Source of the DNA: Quercus robur
Lineage: Eukaryota > Streptophyta > Magnoliopsida > Fagales > Fagaceae
Assembly (NCBI RefSeq): GCF_932294415.1
Contig: NC_065544.1
Location: 28,721,210 to 28,785,209, forward strand
Direction of reading: 5' to 3'
Length of the DNA: 64,000 nucleotides
Under the pieces are notes generated by a model, which did not search any database, was not told where the DNA came from, and was given only the letters and a program-made list of their open reading frames with translations. Below are positions 21,549 through 34,797 of the stretch, in pieces; position 1 is the first letter of the stretch, and each line of letters opens with the position of its first letter. The position numbers were made by a program, and so were the translations under genes.

Positions 21549-23893
21549 TTAATTAAAACATTGTAATATATCCTTCTCTGAGTGGGAGAATAAAAGCAGA
21601 GTCGGTCTCTCCGTCTCAGTCTCCGACTCTGATTGGGAGAGACCAAAACAGAGGAGGGGTTTGTATTTGTATAATTCAAAAATAACGGCTAGTTGGGATT
21701 TCTTTGTTCCCTATTTTACCCCTATCTTTTTACATTTATTTCTCATACCTGCCCTCCCTGGTCAGCCAAAAAAAAGCCACGCAATTCAACTTACCAACAC
21801 AAACCAAATGACAAGTTTGCCCTCAAACCCCCGCCACCGCCAGCCACTTTCTACCACTACGGAATATTTATTTTATTTTATTTTGTAAGATGTAAGATCA
21901 TTTTTTTTCCTTTCCTGTTAGTTACTATCTTTGATTAAATATTCATATTTTGGAATTCTACTTACTCGGCAATTGCATGGGGAGAGGCAGGATTGGGGGT
22001 GACACACACTGCATTGAGGTATATCTTTGTATTAATGGTTTGATAATCTTTTTATTATTAGCTTTAATTAATGTTCTCTAAAAATTTGCAAGTCCATGAG
22101 TAAATTTCCACACTTCATATTTTGAAAATGAAAGCTTTGGAATCGTCTCTTCCATCTTGGACAACCTTAAATTTTTTCAGGTTTTTTTTTTTTATTACAA
22201 GGATTAAGTTTGGTATCTTTTTTTTTTTTTTTTTTAACTTTACTTGATTGGATTTAATGCTAGCTCTCCCACTAGGAACTACTTGGACACAGAAACCCAT
22301 CTCATAGCAATTTTGAGATTGTACATGAATTTGCTGAAATCTGTCTTTGGCTATCAAAAATCCTTTTTTGCACAGTACAATTTCCGGAGGTCTGAAATCT
22401 AGCCTGTCTTTGATACTGAGAACTTCTCAAGAACATAAATTTGGTTAATGAATGGAGAGATGATAAAAAGTAGAGTGAAATTCATTGGTGCAATTAATTG
22501 GTTGGGTTTGGATGTTTTCATGGTGACGAATATATACATATGTGTGTGTATTAACTGTTAGTGACAATAATCGCACCTAATAAAAACACATCAATCCATA
22601 GTTTAAAAAAAAAATCAATGGGCTTGTAAAAACTGTTAATTGCATAAAATTTTATTTATCAAGAAAAAATAATGATTGTCTTAGGGTTGATTCTTATTTG
22701 GCAAATGCTACTCATAAAAGCATAAAAAACTGAAGGTCATATTGGTCAGCTGCTTGCTCAGAACCCAGAAAGTCGTATGACATGCTTCATATTCAATGTT
22801 TCAGCTGAATATTGAGTATAGAATTATTACAGTGGCTTGACATTGCCAATGGTTATGTTACTTGTTTTGTGAATTCTCCCATACCAAACGCCACATAAAT
22901 TCAATTTAAATTATATATACTTCCATTCATGTGTACCTTATCTTCTTCTGTCATCATAACTGCTACCACTGTCCATCTAAATCTAGGTTTCATTTTATTT
23001 TATGCTGAGGTGTGTTTATTTGATTTTGATCCACTCGGTTGTCTAAGTTATGTAATATAATTTTGTTGTGAACTTGGTTCTTCAAAAACAGTTAGTTTTA
23101 TATCTCAAATGTGACTTACCCGTCTATACTGTAACTTCTTTGTGTAGTGATGCCAGAGAAATTTATGCAAAAAAAACTTACCAACTTCATTGAAAAGCGA
23201 CTCAAGTCAGAAAGGGCTGCTTCTGTAAGCTTCAACCATATGCACAATTGTAATGTTTACAAATTTTGGTTTTCACTCTGAAGCAATACTTGTATGTTGA
23301 TTCTTTGTTTATAGAACCATAGAGGATCTTACCCACTTTTCCTTCCCTTTGCTCAATAGACCTCCAAATAATCTACTTTCGTCTCTAACTCCTAACAGCT
23401 GATAAATTTAGGAATGTAAGTGTGATTTGGTTAACATTTTGGAATTAGTTTTCTTGCTTTAAGAAACAAATTGGTAATTACTGTTCCAAGATATTAACCA
23501 CGCAGTAATATGACTGTTGAGGCCTTGGGGAAGCTTTATTTGTACACTTTTGGCTTCAATGTCTAAAATAGGTGACAATAGCTGGACCATATAGTCTTGG
23601 CCTTGAATGAGTAAATGTATTAAACTATTACTTAAAAAATGAAATATGTCTATTAATTTTTGACTATTTATACTTAACTAAGTGCTAATTTCTTTTTGGC
23701 TTTGTTGTGGTTTAGATTTGGACAAGCACATTGCAACAAACTATTGAAATGGCCAGAAAGTTAGAAATAGTTTTGTAAGCGATGTTGTGGAGACCTTATG
23801 GCTTGAAATGGCTAAAAGATTTAGGTCCTGCATCTTTTGGAATAAGCGTAACAGAAGTATGGTTTAACTTAGTAAGCACTCTCTACCACTATG
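21549..23893. other. spacer, unit B
   Basis: Matches A 10269-12838 except for the missing 216 bp near 22185. Contains the same unidentified exon-like fragment (about 23149-23225). Ends at the retroelement insertion site. Confidence 0.6.
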
Positions 23894-25004
23894 TGTAAGG
23901 TTGAATTTATTCAACCATCTAATTGGTTTTATTCCGTGCCAAATTTGCTTGTAATTCAGCATTTAGTAACCCTGTATTTAGGTGGGATTATTGTAAGGGT
24001 AGTGAGTGAGATAGAGTGAAGATTGCTCAAGAGTGTGCAAGAAAACAGAGTGTCGCGGCTGGGACTCGCGGGTGGACTCGCGGCTTCAACCCGCCAGAAG
24101 ATGCACACGTGCCAAGCATGCTGGAAGATGAACAGTCATGCTAGCTGGAGCACTACAGGACAAAATAGGACAACTGGCCATACGGTTAACTCGCGACTGG
24201 ATCTCGCGACTTGGTCAAGCCGCGAGGTCAAGCCGCGAGCCACCCCTGTTTTGGAAAAACTTGACGTTTCACATTCCTCTTCACTCCAGTATAAATACCC
24301 TTTTAACCCACGATTGAAAGAGAGCTTCCAGAGAGAATTTTGAGAGAGAAACCCTAAAGAAAAACAAGATTGTTTCACACACAATCCCTACCTTAGAGTC
24401 TCATCAAATTCCCTCACTCTCTTCCTCTCCATTGTTAAATCCTTGAGAGGCATTATACCAAATCTGGTTCTCACCATCATCATCTCTGTGAGACAGTCGT
24501 TTGGAGTTCTGGGAAGCAGTTAGGAAGGAGCCAATCTTCATTGGTTGATGCTACGGTCTAGTAGCGGAATCCGAGAAGCTAGAAAAGAAAAAAGGTTCGG
24601 CGCAACCTCGTTGGAGCAAGAAGCTTGGAGGGCTTAGGTGCATTGGGTAGATTAGGCTTGGAGGGTCTATTGCTGTCCTTGTATCCCAACTGTATTTTCT
24701 AGTGGATTGATTACCGCTTGGAGGGCGGCGGAGAGGTTTTTCGCCGAGGTCTTCGGTTTCCTCTTCGATAACACATCTGGTGTTATCTCTGTGTTTGCAT
24801 CTTCCTTCCTCTCTATCTCTGCCTTTACATTATCTGCTGTGGTTTATTTTGTTATGGCTTAGATAGTTGTTTAACCAATTCCATATTATAGCATATGTTA
24901 AGTTTCCGCACACTAGTTGTTTGACATATTGCTTGTGTTGGTTAAGTTGGTTTTTGGGGGTCTAAACGTTCAAAAGTGTTTTTGTACACGTTTTTGAACT
25001 TTCA
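23894..25004 (+). repeat. 5' LTR of SIRE-like element
   Basis: 1,111 bp, TGTAAGG..CTTTCA. Holds a CpG-rich stretch around 24050-24245 with repeated CTCGCGG, TCGCGAC and GCCGCGAG, and a TATAAATA at about 24290. Confidence 0.9.
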
Positions 25005-25057
25005 ATTGGTATCAGAGCGGGTACACTTGTTGTGGTTTAAATACCTAAGTGTGATCC

Positions 25058-26104
25058 TTGACCCCTTGTGTTTTTTTTGCCATGGATTGTGCTTTGTATG
25101 ACTGTTTGCATGGTTTGGTTGGTGATGAATGTAACATGCCACGTGTTTGTGAAAATGCCTCTATGAGTGTTAATCCTCATAAGTGTGATGACATGTTATT
25201 TGAATCTTTGGGTGTTGTTGACAAACTCTTCAAGAAAAATGCTAAGAAGTTTCAAAAGAATTTGAGCAAGTTATTTTGTGAAAATGATGATTTGATTGCT
25301 AAGCTCAATGAATCCAACAAATTGGTTGAGAAATATAAAAAACTTGCTGAAATTTCTCTTGAAAAGCTGAAAGAGTTTGAATGTTTGAATATGGACTTGG
25401 ATGCTAAACTTGTTTTGTCTAACAAACTTGTTGATGATCTTAAATGTGAAAATGAATCTCTTAAGATGCATGCCAAGTGTTTGATTGCTGAACCTATTGT
25501 TAAAAAGGATGATAATGTTTGTTGCAATCATGTTGTGGTACCCGATTTTGTGCCTAGTGTGTGTTCTACCTTAAAAGTCAAATCGGTGTACATTCCTCCA
25601 CATAAAAGAAATCAAAAGGTGGAGAGAAAGGTTGTTAAGTCAAAGCCTTCGTTTAGGTCTCAACCTAAGGCTTTGGATGGATCTAAGTTTGTTCCAACTT
25701 GCCACCATTGTGGTGTGATTGGTCATATAAGACCTCAATGTCATAAGTTGAAGAGGGAACAAAACCATGTTGCTAGATCCATTCCCAAAAAGCCTAGTGG
25801 ACCTAAACACATTATTTGTCACCATTGTGGTGCCTTTGGTCATCTAAGACCTCATTGCTCTAAGTTTCAAGCTCTTAAGAGAATCAAAAGAAAAGAGAAA
25901 CTTGAGCTTTTTGGAAGTTGTGCTAAAAAGAATAAACTGGATTTGAGTGAAAATAGCATGTTGTTAAAGAAAATGTTTAATGCTCTTAACTCCTTGACTA
26001 TGTGCATCTCCGGTTCTCATTCTTTCAACCCTCGTCTCGCTTCTCTTGAGACACTCATTCCAAACAATCGTTCCGTTTGGATGAGGAAGGGTTCCTATGG
26101 TTGA
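25058..26104 (+). CDS. gag-like zinc-knuckle ORF of the SIRE-like element
   Basis: A 348-codon ORF starting 53 bp after the LTR. Residues 50-140 form a Lys/Leu-rich coiled coil. Two CCHC knuckles, C-H-H-C-G-V-I-G-H-I-R-P-Q-C near residue 220 and C-H-H-C-G-A-F-G-H-L-R-P-H-C near 255, follow a basic linker. It ends V-W-M-R-K-G-S-Y-G, which in SIRE-type polyproteins lies just before the protease. No UBN2-type capsid domain is visible. Likely an RNA-binding gag relic. Confidence 0.8.
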   Translation: MTPCVFFAMDCALYDCLHGLVGDECNMPRVCENASMSVNPHKCDDMLFESLGVVDKLFKKNAKKFQKNLSKLFCENDDLIAKLNESNKLVEKYKKLAEISLEKLKEFECLNMDLDAKLVLSNKLVDDLKCENESLKMHAKCLIAEPIVKKDDNVCCNHVVVPDFVPSVCSTLKVKSVYIPPHKRNQKVERKVVKSKPSFRSQPKALDGSKFVPTCHHCGVIGHIRPQCHKLKREQNHVARSIPKKPSGPKHIICHHCGAFGHLRPHCSKFQALKRIKRKEKLELFGSCAKKNKLDLSENSMLLKKMFNALNSLTMCISGSHSFNPRLASLETLIPNNRSVWMRKGSYG

Positions 26105-28714
26105 GCTTTTGCTCTTTTGGTCCTTGATCTAATTCTTTCGATCTTTGTAGGACCCTTCATGCATTAGATGCTTCATTGTCATGCATTTGTGCATCATGCA
26201 TATCTTTATATGCATTGTTTTGTTTTTGTTTTGATCTTACTTTTATGTCTTTGGTTTGTGTGTGTAAAAATCCAAAACCACATAAAAAGTAGAAAATCAA
26301 AAAGCTTGATCGACGTTGTTGAGTTTTGTCTCAAAACTTGTTTTGCCTTGTACCTTTGTGCTAATGGCTTTGTGCATTTTCGAGCATTGCTTGTTTCTTT
26401 GCACTCATATCACTGTGGAAGTAATCTTGAAATCTATGTGATTGTTGTAAATAGATCTTCAAACTTGTCATGAATGATTAGTGAATGGTTATGTTGATCT
26501 TGAAACTTGCATAGACTTGTGTCTATATATCTTCCCACTCTTTATTTTTGTTTTTGCTAAGAAGAGCTCAGCAAATGTAAATCTCCCAATGAAAAGAGAT
26601 ATTGAGCTGCAAAAGCCTGTCGCACATTCTAGTATTCGACTAGGAAAAAGGGTAAGCGACTTTATATTAAAGAGAATGTTTATTTAAAAAGCCAAAGGCT
26701 TGTTCATTAAAGTGAAATATCAAATATCACTCTCACAATGAGAGGCGATTGTCTCAAGAGATCAAAATGATCAAATGTTATGGAGTCAAATGTAAAGCTC
26801 CAAGATATGTTATCAAGTTTTGTGGGAGGTCATATATACATATTTCTATAATTGAGATGGATCACTTGATCTAGTGCTAATTGTGTATGCCTTGGTTGAA
26901 TTGATCATTGAAGCTTCACATTAGACTAAGGACTATTTCATTGTTGATATCCACACACAACACACAAGTTTATATTCAATAAATGTCATATTCATTTGTG
27001 TGATTGTACTTGATGAAATGTGTTTTCACATGCTCAATCTTTGTTAATTCAAGCCAAAAAGATTTTTGAGTGTTTTAGGTGTTTTTGGAAAGTATTTTGT
27101 TAAAAAATCTGAAATTTTTCAAGAAACCCAGTTTTGCCCTGTTTTGGCGACTCAGTCGCGGGTAAGTCAAGTCGCGAGACTCAGTCGCGTCTTCGCGGGT
27201 CATTTTTGGCAACTTGTTCGCGAGTGGAAGGTCCAGTCGCGAGGGTTACTCAGAGATTTTGGCGGCTCAGCTCGCAACTCCCTCGCGGGTAGACCCTCCA
27301 GTCGCGAAAAACACTTAGAAAATTTTTCAAAATTTTGTCTTTGAGCGTTTTGGCGGCTTGCCCTGGCGACTTAACTCAGTCGCGAAAATCGCGTGTTTTG
27401 CATATTGAGGGTTATTTTCAAAGTTGTTTTCAAAATTTTTTTTTTTCATTTTTCCCCTCATGCATCATTGGCATTGTTCGTACCTTCATCTCTTGCCCTT
27501 GTTTCTCCTTGACCCTTTGTCTATTCCTGACAAAAAGGGGGAGAGTATACTCTAATGAGTATGTCGGAGTGTTTTGTCATTTCTATATGACTCTTGTGCA
27601 CATCCTTAGGGGGAGAAATTCTATTTCTCATGCACATTTGTAGGAGGAGAGATATTCCATAGGGGAGATGCATATACCAAGGGGGAGAAGACATTGAGAT
27701 AATAAGAAAACTTTGTTTTGAACAAGCACAGGCTTTATGGTGCTTTGAGTTATGTTTTGTGATTCTCTTCGCATCATGTTTTTGTTTTAGACATGCATAC
27801 TTCCTTATGCTATTGTGCTTCTTTGAATGCATGTTCGGATGATCAATTGCTTTGCTATGTGATCATTGTTGTCATTTCTATATGACTGTTTTGGTGTTTG
27901 ATCAAGTTGCTCACATGTTTCACATCATGTTTACTTGATCGCAATTTACTTGTTACATTATACTTATCCTTTTATTACTTGCTTTACCTTGAAGGTCTAA
28001 TGTGTTTTGCGCAAGTGTTTCAGGTTACAAGTATATATGTTCCAAGTGCATCACAGCTTCTCATCACTTTGAAGGGGAGAAACTTTATGCACTTTTAGTT
28101 TATATTGTTTAAGTTTTTATTCAATATAATGTGTTTGTACCCATATGCTTATGTAAGCTTTTAGGGTTATTGTTTTATGCATAGTTTGTAGGCTTTATGG
28201 TATGTACCTTGCTTAAGTGCAGCCTTTATGCTATGTTGAAATCAGTACCTTAATCTAAATGTTCTGCATTTTGGTTTTTGTACTGTCACTCTTGTGCCCT
28301 TGTAGGATTGTTCCTAGATGCATATGCCTTGTGTGCTATGCATTGGTTGAGTGTTGAGCATACAAGTGTCTTGCCTTGTGCTTGTTAACTTGTATGTCCT
28401 TGTGTTCATTCCAAGTGTGAATGAGCACTGTGATCACTACCTTGTGGTGTTCACTTGGTTGATCAAGCCATGATTTGTTTATTAACTCCATCTTTGCTTG
28501 ATCTCATATTGACTGTTTCATATGCATTTATAATTTTCTGCTTACAATGATCATGGTGTATTGTTGTGTTTCAGGAGTTTATGTTCATATGATTCAAGTG
28601 CTTCACAGCTTCAAGAGTTAGGTGTGAGTGAATTTTGTTCAACTGTTCCCAACTCACATGTTAAGTCTAGAGTCTGTTTTAGGGTTTTGTCACGGAATAG
28701 CCAAAGGGGGAGAT
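26105..28714 (+). other. non-coding interior of the SIRE-like element
   Basis: No long ORF. Contains a CpG-rich block (about 27145-27390) with repeated CAGTCGCG, TCGCGAG and CTCGCGGG resembling the one in the LTR, and several GGGGGAGA purine motifs (about 27537, 27609, 27680) like the final polypurine tract at 28703. Confidence 0.75.
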
Positions 28715-29823
28715 TGTAAGGTTGAATTTATTCAACCATCTAATTGGCTTTATTTCGTGCCAAATTTGCTTGTAATTTAGCATTTAGTAACCCTGTATTT
28801 AGGTGGGATTATTGTAAGGGTAGTGAGTGAGATAGAGTGAAGATTGCTCAAGAGTGTGCAAGAAAACAGAGTGTCGCGGCTGGGACTCGCGGGTGGACTC
28901 GCGGCTTCAACCCGCCAGAAGATGCACACATGCCAAGCATGCTGGAAGATGAACAGTCATGCTAGCTGGAGCACTACAGGACAAAACAGGACAACTGGCC
29001 ATACGGTTAACTCGCGACTGGATCTCGCGACTTGGTCAAGCCGCGAGGTCAAGCCGCGAGCCACCCCTGTTTTGGAAAAACCTGACGTTTCACATTCCTC
29101 TTCACTCCAGTATAAATACCTTTTAACCCACGATTGAAAGAGAGCTTCCAGAGAGAATTTTGAGAGAGAAACCCTAAAGAAAAATAAGATTGTTTCACAC
29201 ACAATCCCTACCTTAGAGTCTCATCAAATTCCCTCACTCTCTTCCTCTCCATTGTTAAATCCTTGAGAGGCATTATACCAAACCTGGTTCTCACCATCAT
29301 CATCTCTGTGAGACAGTCGTTTGGAGTTCTGGGAAGCAGTTAGGAAGGAGCCAATCTTCATTGGTTGATGCTACGGTCTAGTAGCGGAATCCGGGAAGCT
29401 AGAAAAGAAAAAGGTTCGGCGCAACCTCGTTGGAGCAAGAAGCTTGGAGGGCTTAGGTGCATTGGGTAGATTAGGCTTGGAGGGTCTATTGCTGTCCTTG
29501 TATCCCAACTGTATTTTCTAGTGGATTGATTACCGCTTGGAGGGCGGCAGAGAGGTTTTTCGCCGAGGTCTTCGGTTTCCTCTTCGATAACACATCTGGT
29601 GTTATCTCTGTGTTTGCATCTTCCTTCCTCTCTATCTCTGCCTTTACATTATCTGTTGTGGTTTATTTTGTTATGGCTTAGATAGTTGTTTAACCAATTC
29701 CATATTATAGCATATGTTAAGTTTCCGCACACTAGTTGTTTGACATATTGCTTGTGTTGGTTAAGTTGGTTTTTGGGGGTCTAAACGTTCAAAAGTGTTT
29801 TTGTACACGTTTTTGAACTTTCA
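28715..29823 (+). repeat. 3' LTR of SIRE-like element
   Basis: 1,109 bp, about 99% like the left LTR. Most differences are C/T or G/A transitions. Confidence 0.9.
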
Positions 29824-29876
29824 CTATGGAATATTTATTTATTTTATTTTGTTGCACATAATTAATTCCCTCCTTG

Positions 29877-31562
29877 TTGATAATCTTAATCTTCCATTCT
29901 GACAAAAAAGGACAGGGAAGCCATTTAGACCTGGAGCCTTGAAGGTTTGCATGGACTTGATGTTATCGACCACCTAATCTGCAATAGAAAGTAGACAGCT
30001 CAACATTCTCAATCTCATCATTGCACTGCTGAAAGAAACCTTCAAATCCTCTAGCCAAGAAGGATTGGATGAGGTAAATAGCTCTCTAAAATTGGCTAAG
30101 AAGTATTCCTCAATCTCTTTGGATCATTTATCCACTAGTTATCCAAGTTTATCGTATCAATGTTGTTGGGCTTTCTTTGAATGATTGTGAATAAATGAAA
30201 TTTTTTTGTATTTCTGTCACCTTCTTGAAGCCAAAGTTCTCTAGATTTTTGTGTTGATTCTCAATCATAACTGCATTCTCTGGAGTAGAACCATTAGCTT
30301 GGTAGACTTCTAGAAGCTGGAGCAATTCTTGTTTTTCAGATTGACACCACCCAAAGCACCTTTGTTCCACTTCCTATGAATTTACCCTTAACTTGTCCAA
30401 CTTTCTCATAAATTGAAAATATATTGATCCATTGACACTCACATCCCACAAACTTCTAATTACATCATCACTCCTTTCATCTCTCAACCAAGTAGCCTGG
30501 TCTTGATCTTCTCCCTAATTTTATATTAGAATTTAGTATAATTGGGTTGTGGTCATTTTGTGGTTGACAAGAGCCTCATCCCCCCTGGTAACACACTGCC
30601 TTATATAGCCTCTATCTTATGCTGGAAATTTCTCCCTTTTATTACACCAAGTATGCCTAATTCCAATAAAACCCAAATTTATTCTTACATGAACTCTTTG
30701 AGACCTCTTCTTGAGGAACAGCCAGCCTTGCATCCAAACTTTTTCTTCTCTTACAAGACAGTTGAAATCCCCACAGCAAACTCAAGGGCCTTAAATGCAT
30801 TCACTGAGCTTGAAATGATCTTCCAGAATCTCTATTTCTTGAATCTTGGCAAAATAGGAAGCCCATAGCTGCGTACAAACAACCGATCCCTACAACCTGA
30901 TTAAGAGATTACACCACTTACTTGCTAGGCAGATGCATCCACTACTTTTAAAACAACTTCCTTTTTTCCATAAAAAGCGCACTGGTACACAATGACAATC
31001 CACATAACCTAAGGTCAACGATTTTATTAATCTTATCCTTTTCCACCATAGTCTCAAATAAGAAAATAATGTATGGGTCATGGTCCCTCATGAAGACTCT
31101 AACCCTCACCATCTAGGCATTACCAATTCTTTAACAATTCCACACGAATACTTGCATTGCACATACTCTAAAACACTAAGAAAAAACTAGGAGGAAAATA
31201 AAGGGTCACCAGCTGACTCTGATCAATCAAATCCCCACTAAGAATGAAATCTTGTAGCTATTATACCTTAGTTTAGATTGAAACAAAAGCATGACCTGGT
31301 AAGGTAGTTGGGCAGTGATCAAGCAATGCAGGTGGAGAATGACAATAGAAACATACTAATGACCAGTTCCAGGAGAACAAGCTTGAGTCGCATCTAGACA
31401 CATGAGGCAGAGGAGGAATCCAAATAACTGGGTGGGGATCAAAGCATTTTGCAGAGTGGAGCTTGTGATCAGCTTGGGAAAAGCTCAGTGCACTATAGCA
31501 AGAGGAAGTTATCATGTGTCTAGGGGAACGACATGGGGAAAGCTGCACCCTTTCATTAGGTG
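29877..31562 (-). mobile_element. LINE fragment, unit B
   Basis: Same endonuclease-to-RT-start fragment as in A; only about five differences over the first 1.3 kb compared. Confidence 0.75.
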
Positions 31563-32868
31563 CTTTGGTTTACAACTTTAAGTTTCCTTGAAGGCTTGAA
31601 GCACTTTTTTGTACATTCAACCGTTTGAAAGAAATCTATTCATCATAGTTTTCATTTTTTGTTTTTTTTGTTTTATATATTCATTTTATTATTGTATGAA
31701 GAGTTGCAAATTTTAGTAGAATCTGTAGACAACTTCATATGCAGGTATTTGGTGCATGCCAATGGAATCTATGCCAGTTATTCCCTTCTTTCAACCATCA
31801 TTGTAGCCATGCCTCGCCCCACTCCATGATTGTTTTCAAAACCTTAACTAATTGTACTTAGAATCATCATAAAAGCGAGAATTAAATCTTTAATTCTGGC
31901 TGCTGGAGACAACCATTACTTGAAGTGCAGCTTGTGGGTCTTTAGGTGCATTTTGTCATAAGGCCATAAAATTTTATAGCCCCGAAATTCATTGTAGTGG
32001 CTTGCCATGCAGTGCTTTGAATCATTTCCTTAAATGAACTTTTCAGCAGATATGTTCACCTGTGGCTAACCCCAGCAAGGACATTGACAATTCTGCCTTC
32101 CAAGGCTGACCACAATTGTGTTCTTACAGTGTATGTATTTAACGTGACGTCTTGCTCATACCATATATATATATATATATATATATATGCTTGATGGCCA
32201 TTAGCGGTGCTGTTTGTAATCTTGCTAGTTTTGTGTATGCATTATGTTACTTGTTTTTGCTACTCATATGTAAGAAGTTTTCATTTTCAGGTTCCAGATT
32301 TTTATAGTTTTGATAATTATCATTGCTATAGAATTCACTCTTTCAAAGAGAAAGCAATGAGATATGGTCAAATATTGTACTTTAGGACCTGCATTAGCAT
32401 TACCAAACCGATGCAAGTTCATCAAGTCCTGAGTGATTTTTAGTACAGGTTAATCAGAAGCCACTATTACATTTTACCATCATTGGTTCCCTGAAAGCAT
32501 TAGACAAGCCCGATCACATGAGTATTTCTGTCATGGTGATGCAAGTGTAATGTAATATAATGAACGGGTAAAGTTGGCCAACCAATAACCATATTTGATT
32601 ATTATATGTAATGGACAACTACCAGTGAACCTTAAGTCACTTACGAAAGTTTTAGCAAAATTGTAGTGTATCATTGCTGTTGGTCATCAACAAATTATTG
32701 ATCAACCAAAAAATTAAAAAAAAGTTTATTGTGAGAACATAAATAAATAAACATTAAGACTTTAACACTTCGTTCGGAAGTTTATAAAGGAATGAAAATA
32801 TTGTGTTTGGAAGAAAGGACACAAATAGTTTACTTCTAAATTAAAAAATAACAAGGTAGATACAATTA

Positions 32869-33055
32869 GTGTGTGTTTGGCAAAAATTAAAAAGTCAGTT
32901 TATTTTACTATCTAGTTTATTTTTGCCATTATTTATAGGTCCCACTGCACTTTTTGGTATTATTCATAAGTCTTACTGTACTATTTCAGCTAATTTTTAC
33001 CTTTATTTATAGTACTTTCAGCCAAAAAAATTTAGTTTCAGCAAAATAATCGAAC
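32869..33055. mobile_element. degraded Tourist-like MITE, unit B
   Basis: Copy of the A element at 15893. It differs at about six places over 190 bp, noticeably more than the sequence around it. Confidence 0.5.
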
Positions 33056-34109
33056 CGAAAATATACCCTTTATCTTTTTTCTCTTTTCTTTTGTTTTTTG
33101 GGAGATGAACCCAACAGTTTTGTTAAATACAGCCATGAATATTTAACATATTTCCAGCTTTCCTCCACTTATAATCACTGGCTTTTATTTGACATTCATC
33201 CAATAGATGATAAAGAAATACTTTGTTGTCAACTAATTAGACCTTGATTAAGGTTCACTCTACATGTCAAATTTCCACTCCATGAAAACTGGAAAGGTAG
33301 CTAGTAATTGAAGATTCTGAACCTGACAACACACTTTGCTTTCTTTAAGTCTTAATCAATAATTAAAACTAAAAAATCTACATCGCCGACCACAACTATG
33401 ACCAGATAATTAAGTTCAAGCAGCCAAATAAAGTCAAAAAAAAAAGAAGGTGAGTGGTGGAATTCAATTTCAAGCTTATATGCCATTGAATGCAAGACTG
33501 AAGGTTTAGCCAAAAAAAAAAATGCAAGACTGAAGGAGTGAGACAAGACTTTTTTTTTTGGAGAAAGTGAGACAGACTTGGGATTGATGTTTATGTCTAT
33601 TACTCCTTATTTTTTTAGATCCAAATTTTAGAATATGGTTTCACATAATTAAATCATTGGAGTTCTACGGACTGTTTGGTGTGATAAGATTACTCCACAA
33701 CTTTTTGATTTAAGTCTCCTACAATTCTTCGTTGAGCAGTAATATTGATTTTATAGTACTAATTGGAGGTAAATTTTATTACTAATCCCTCTTTCAAATT
33801 AATTTGTGCATTGGGTTTGGGTAGAAACTATAATTTAACAAAACTGGACTTAAACCCAATACATTTAAATTTTTGGATTAAGTCAAATATTAAAAAAAAA
33901 AAAATGGTAGAGGGGCGACCTGAGTTGGCGTCTTCCACCTAAGCATGACCATAGTGACACTCTACCTGCTGAACCCAGGCCTATATGTTCCTAATTTAAC
34001 ATTAAGTAATGTTCCTATATATTATTTTAACCTCAATAATATTCTTCCTAAGGTTTTATTTCCCCAGTCTATATCTATATGTTACTAAAAGCTAAAGCGT
34101 AGTATTTTA

Positions 34110-34797
34110 TGTTGCTTCGCTCACATTGAGCCATGTTAGCAGCCATATCATTCCCATCCTCTTTTCTAAATTTATCCTACAATTTTAAAATAATTTTTAT
34201 CAATTTTAAAATACTAATAAAACTAAAATTATTTCCAAACTATCTCCACCATAAAACCCACTTCTTTTAAATTTAATTCCACCAGCCCATCACTTATTAA
34301 TTAAATTCTAACTTAAACCCTAAACCCAAGCCTTCTAAACTGAAAACCCTTTGAAAATCACAGTTTCAACCTCCTTAATTTCCTTCCCTTTTGTTTCTCA
34401 CGTGTTCCTTCCCATTCCCCACCTTCTAACGGCAGTTTTCTCATGCAAATTTAATGTTGCTTCGCTCACATTGAGCCATGTTAGCAGCCATATCATTCCC
34501 ATCCTCTTTTCTAAATTTATCCTACAATTTTAAAATAATTTTTATCAATTTTAAAATACTAATAAAACTAAAATTATTTCCTAACTATCTCCACCATAAA
34601 ACCCACTTCTTTTAAATTTAATTCCACCAGCCCATCACTTATTAATTAAATTCTAACTTAAAGCCTAAACCCAAGCCTTCTAAACTAAAAACCCTTTGAA
34701 AATCATGGTTTCAACCTCCTTAATTTCCTTCCCTTTTGTTTCTCACGTGTTCCTTCCCATTCCCCACCTTCTAACGGCAGTTTTCTCATGCAAACTG
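34110..34797. repeat. 344 bp tandem duplication, unit B
   Basis: Same two-unit array as A 17130-17817, so the small tandem predates the large one. Confidence 0.85.

Larger units (their letters stand above)
23894..29823 (+). mobile_element. SIRE-like (Copia) non-autonomous LTR element with gag-like ORF only
   Basis: A 5,930 bp element with a perfect CTATG target duplication (23889-23893 and 29824-29828); unit A shows the empty site at about 12836. LTRs are 1.11 kb, TG..CA. A primer site TGGTATCAGAGC (initiator Met tRNA type) follows the left LTR, and an AAAGGGGGAGAT polypurine tract precedes the right LTR. Inside are one gag-like ORF and about 2.6 kb of non-coding sequence; no protease, integrase, RT or RNase H is seen, so it depends on others. 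The tract and the zinc-knuckle type suggest the SIRE/Maximus lineage. The LTRs differ at about 13 places (about 1%), so the insertion is young. Confidence 0.9.
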
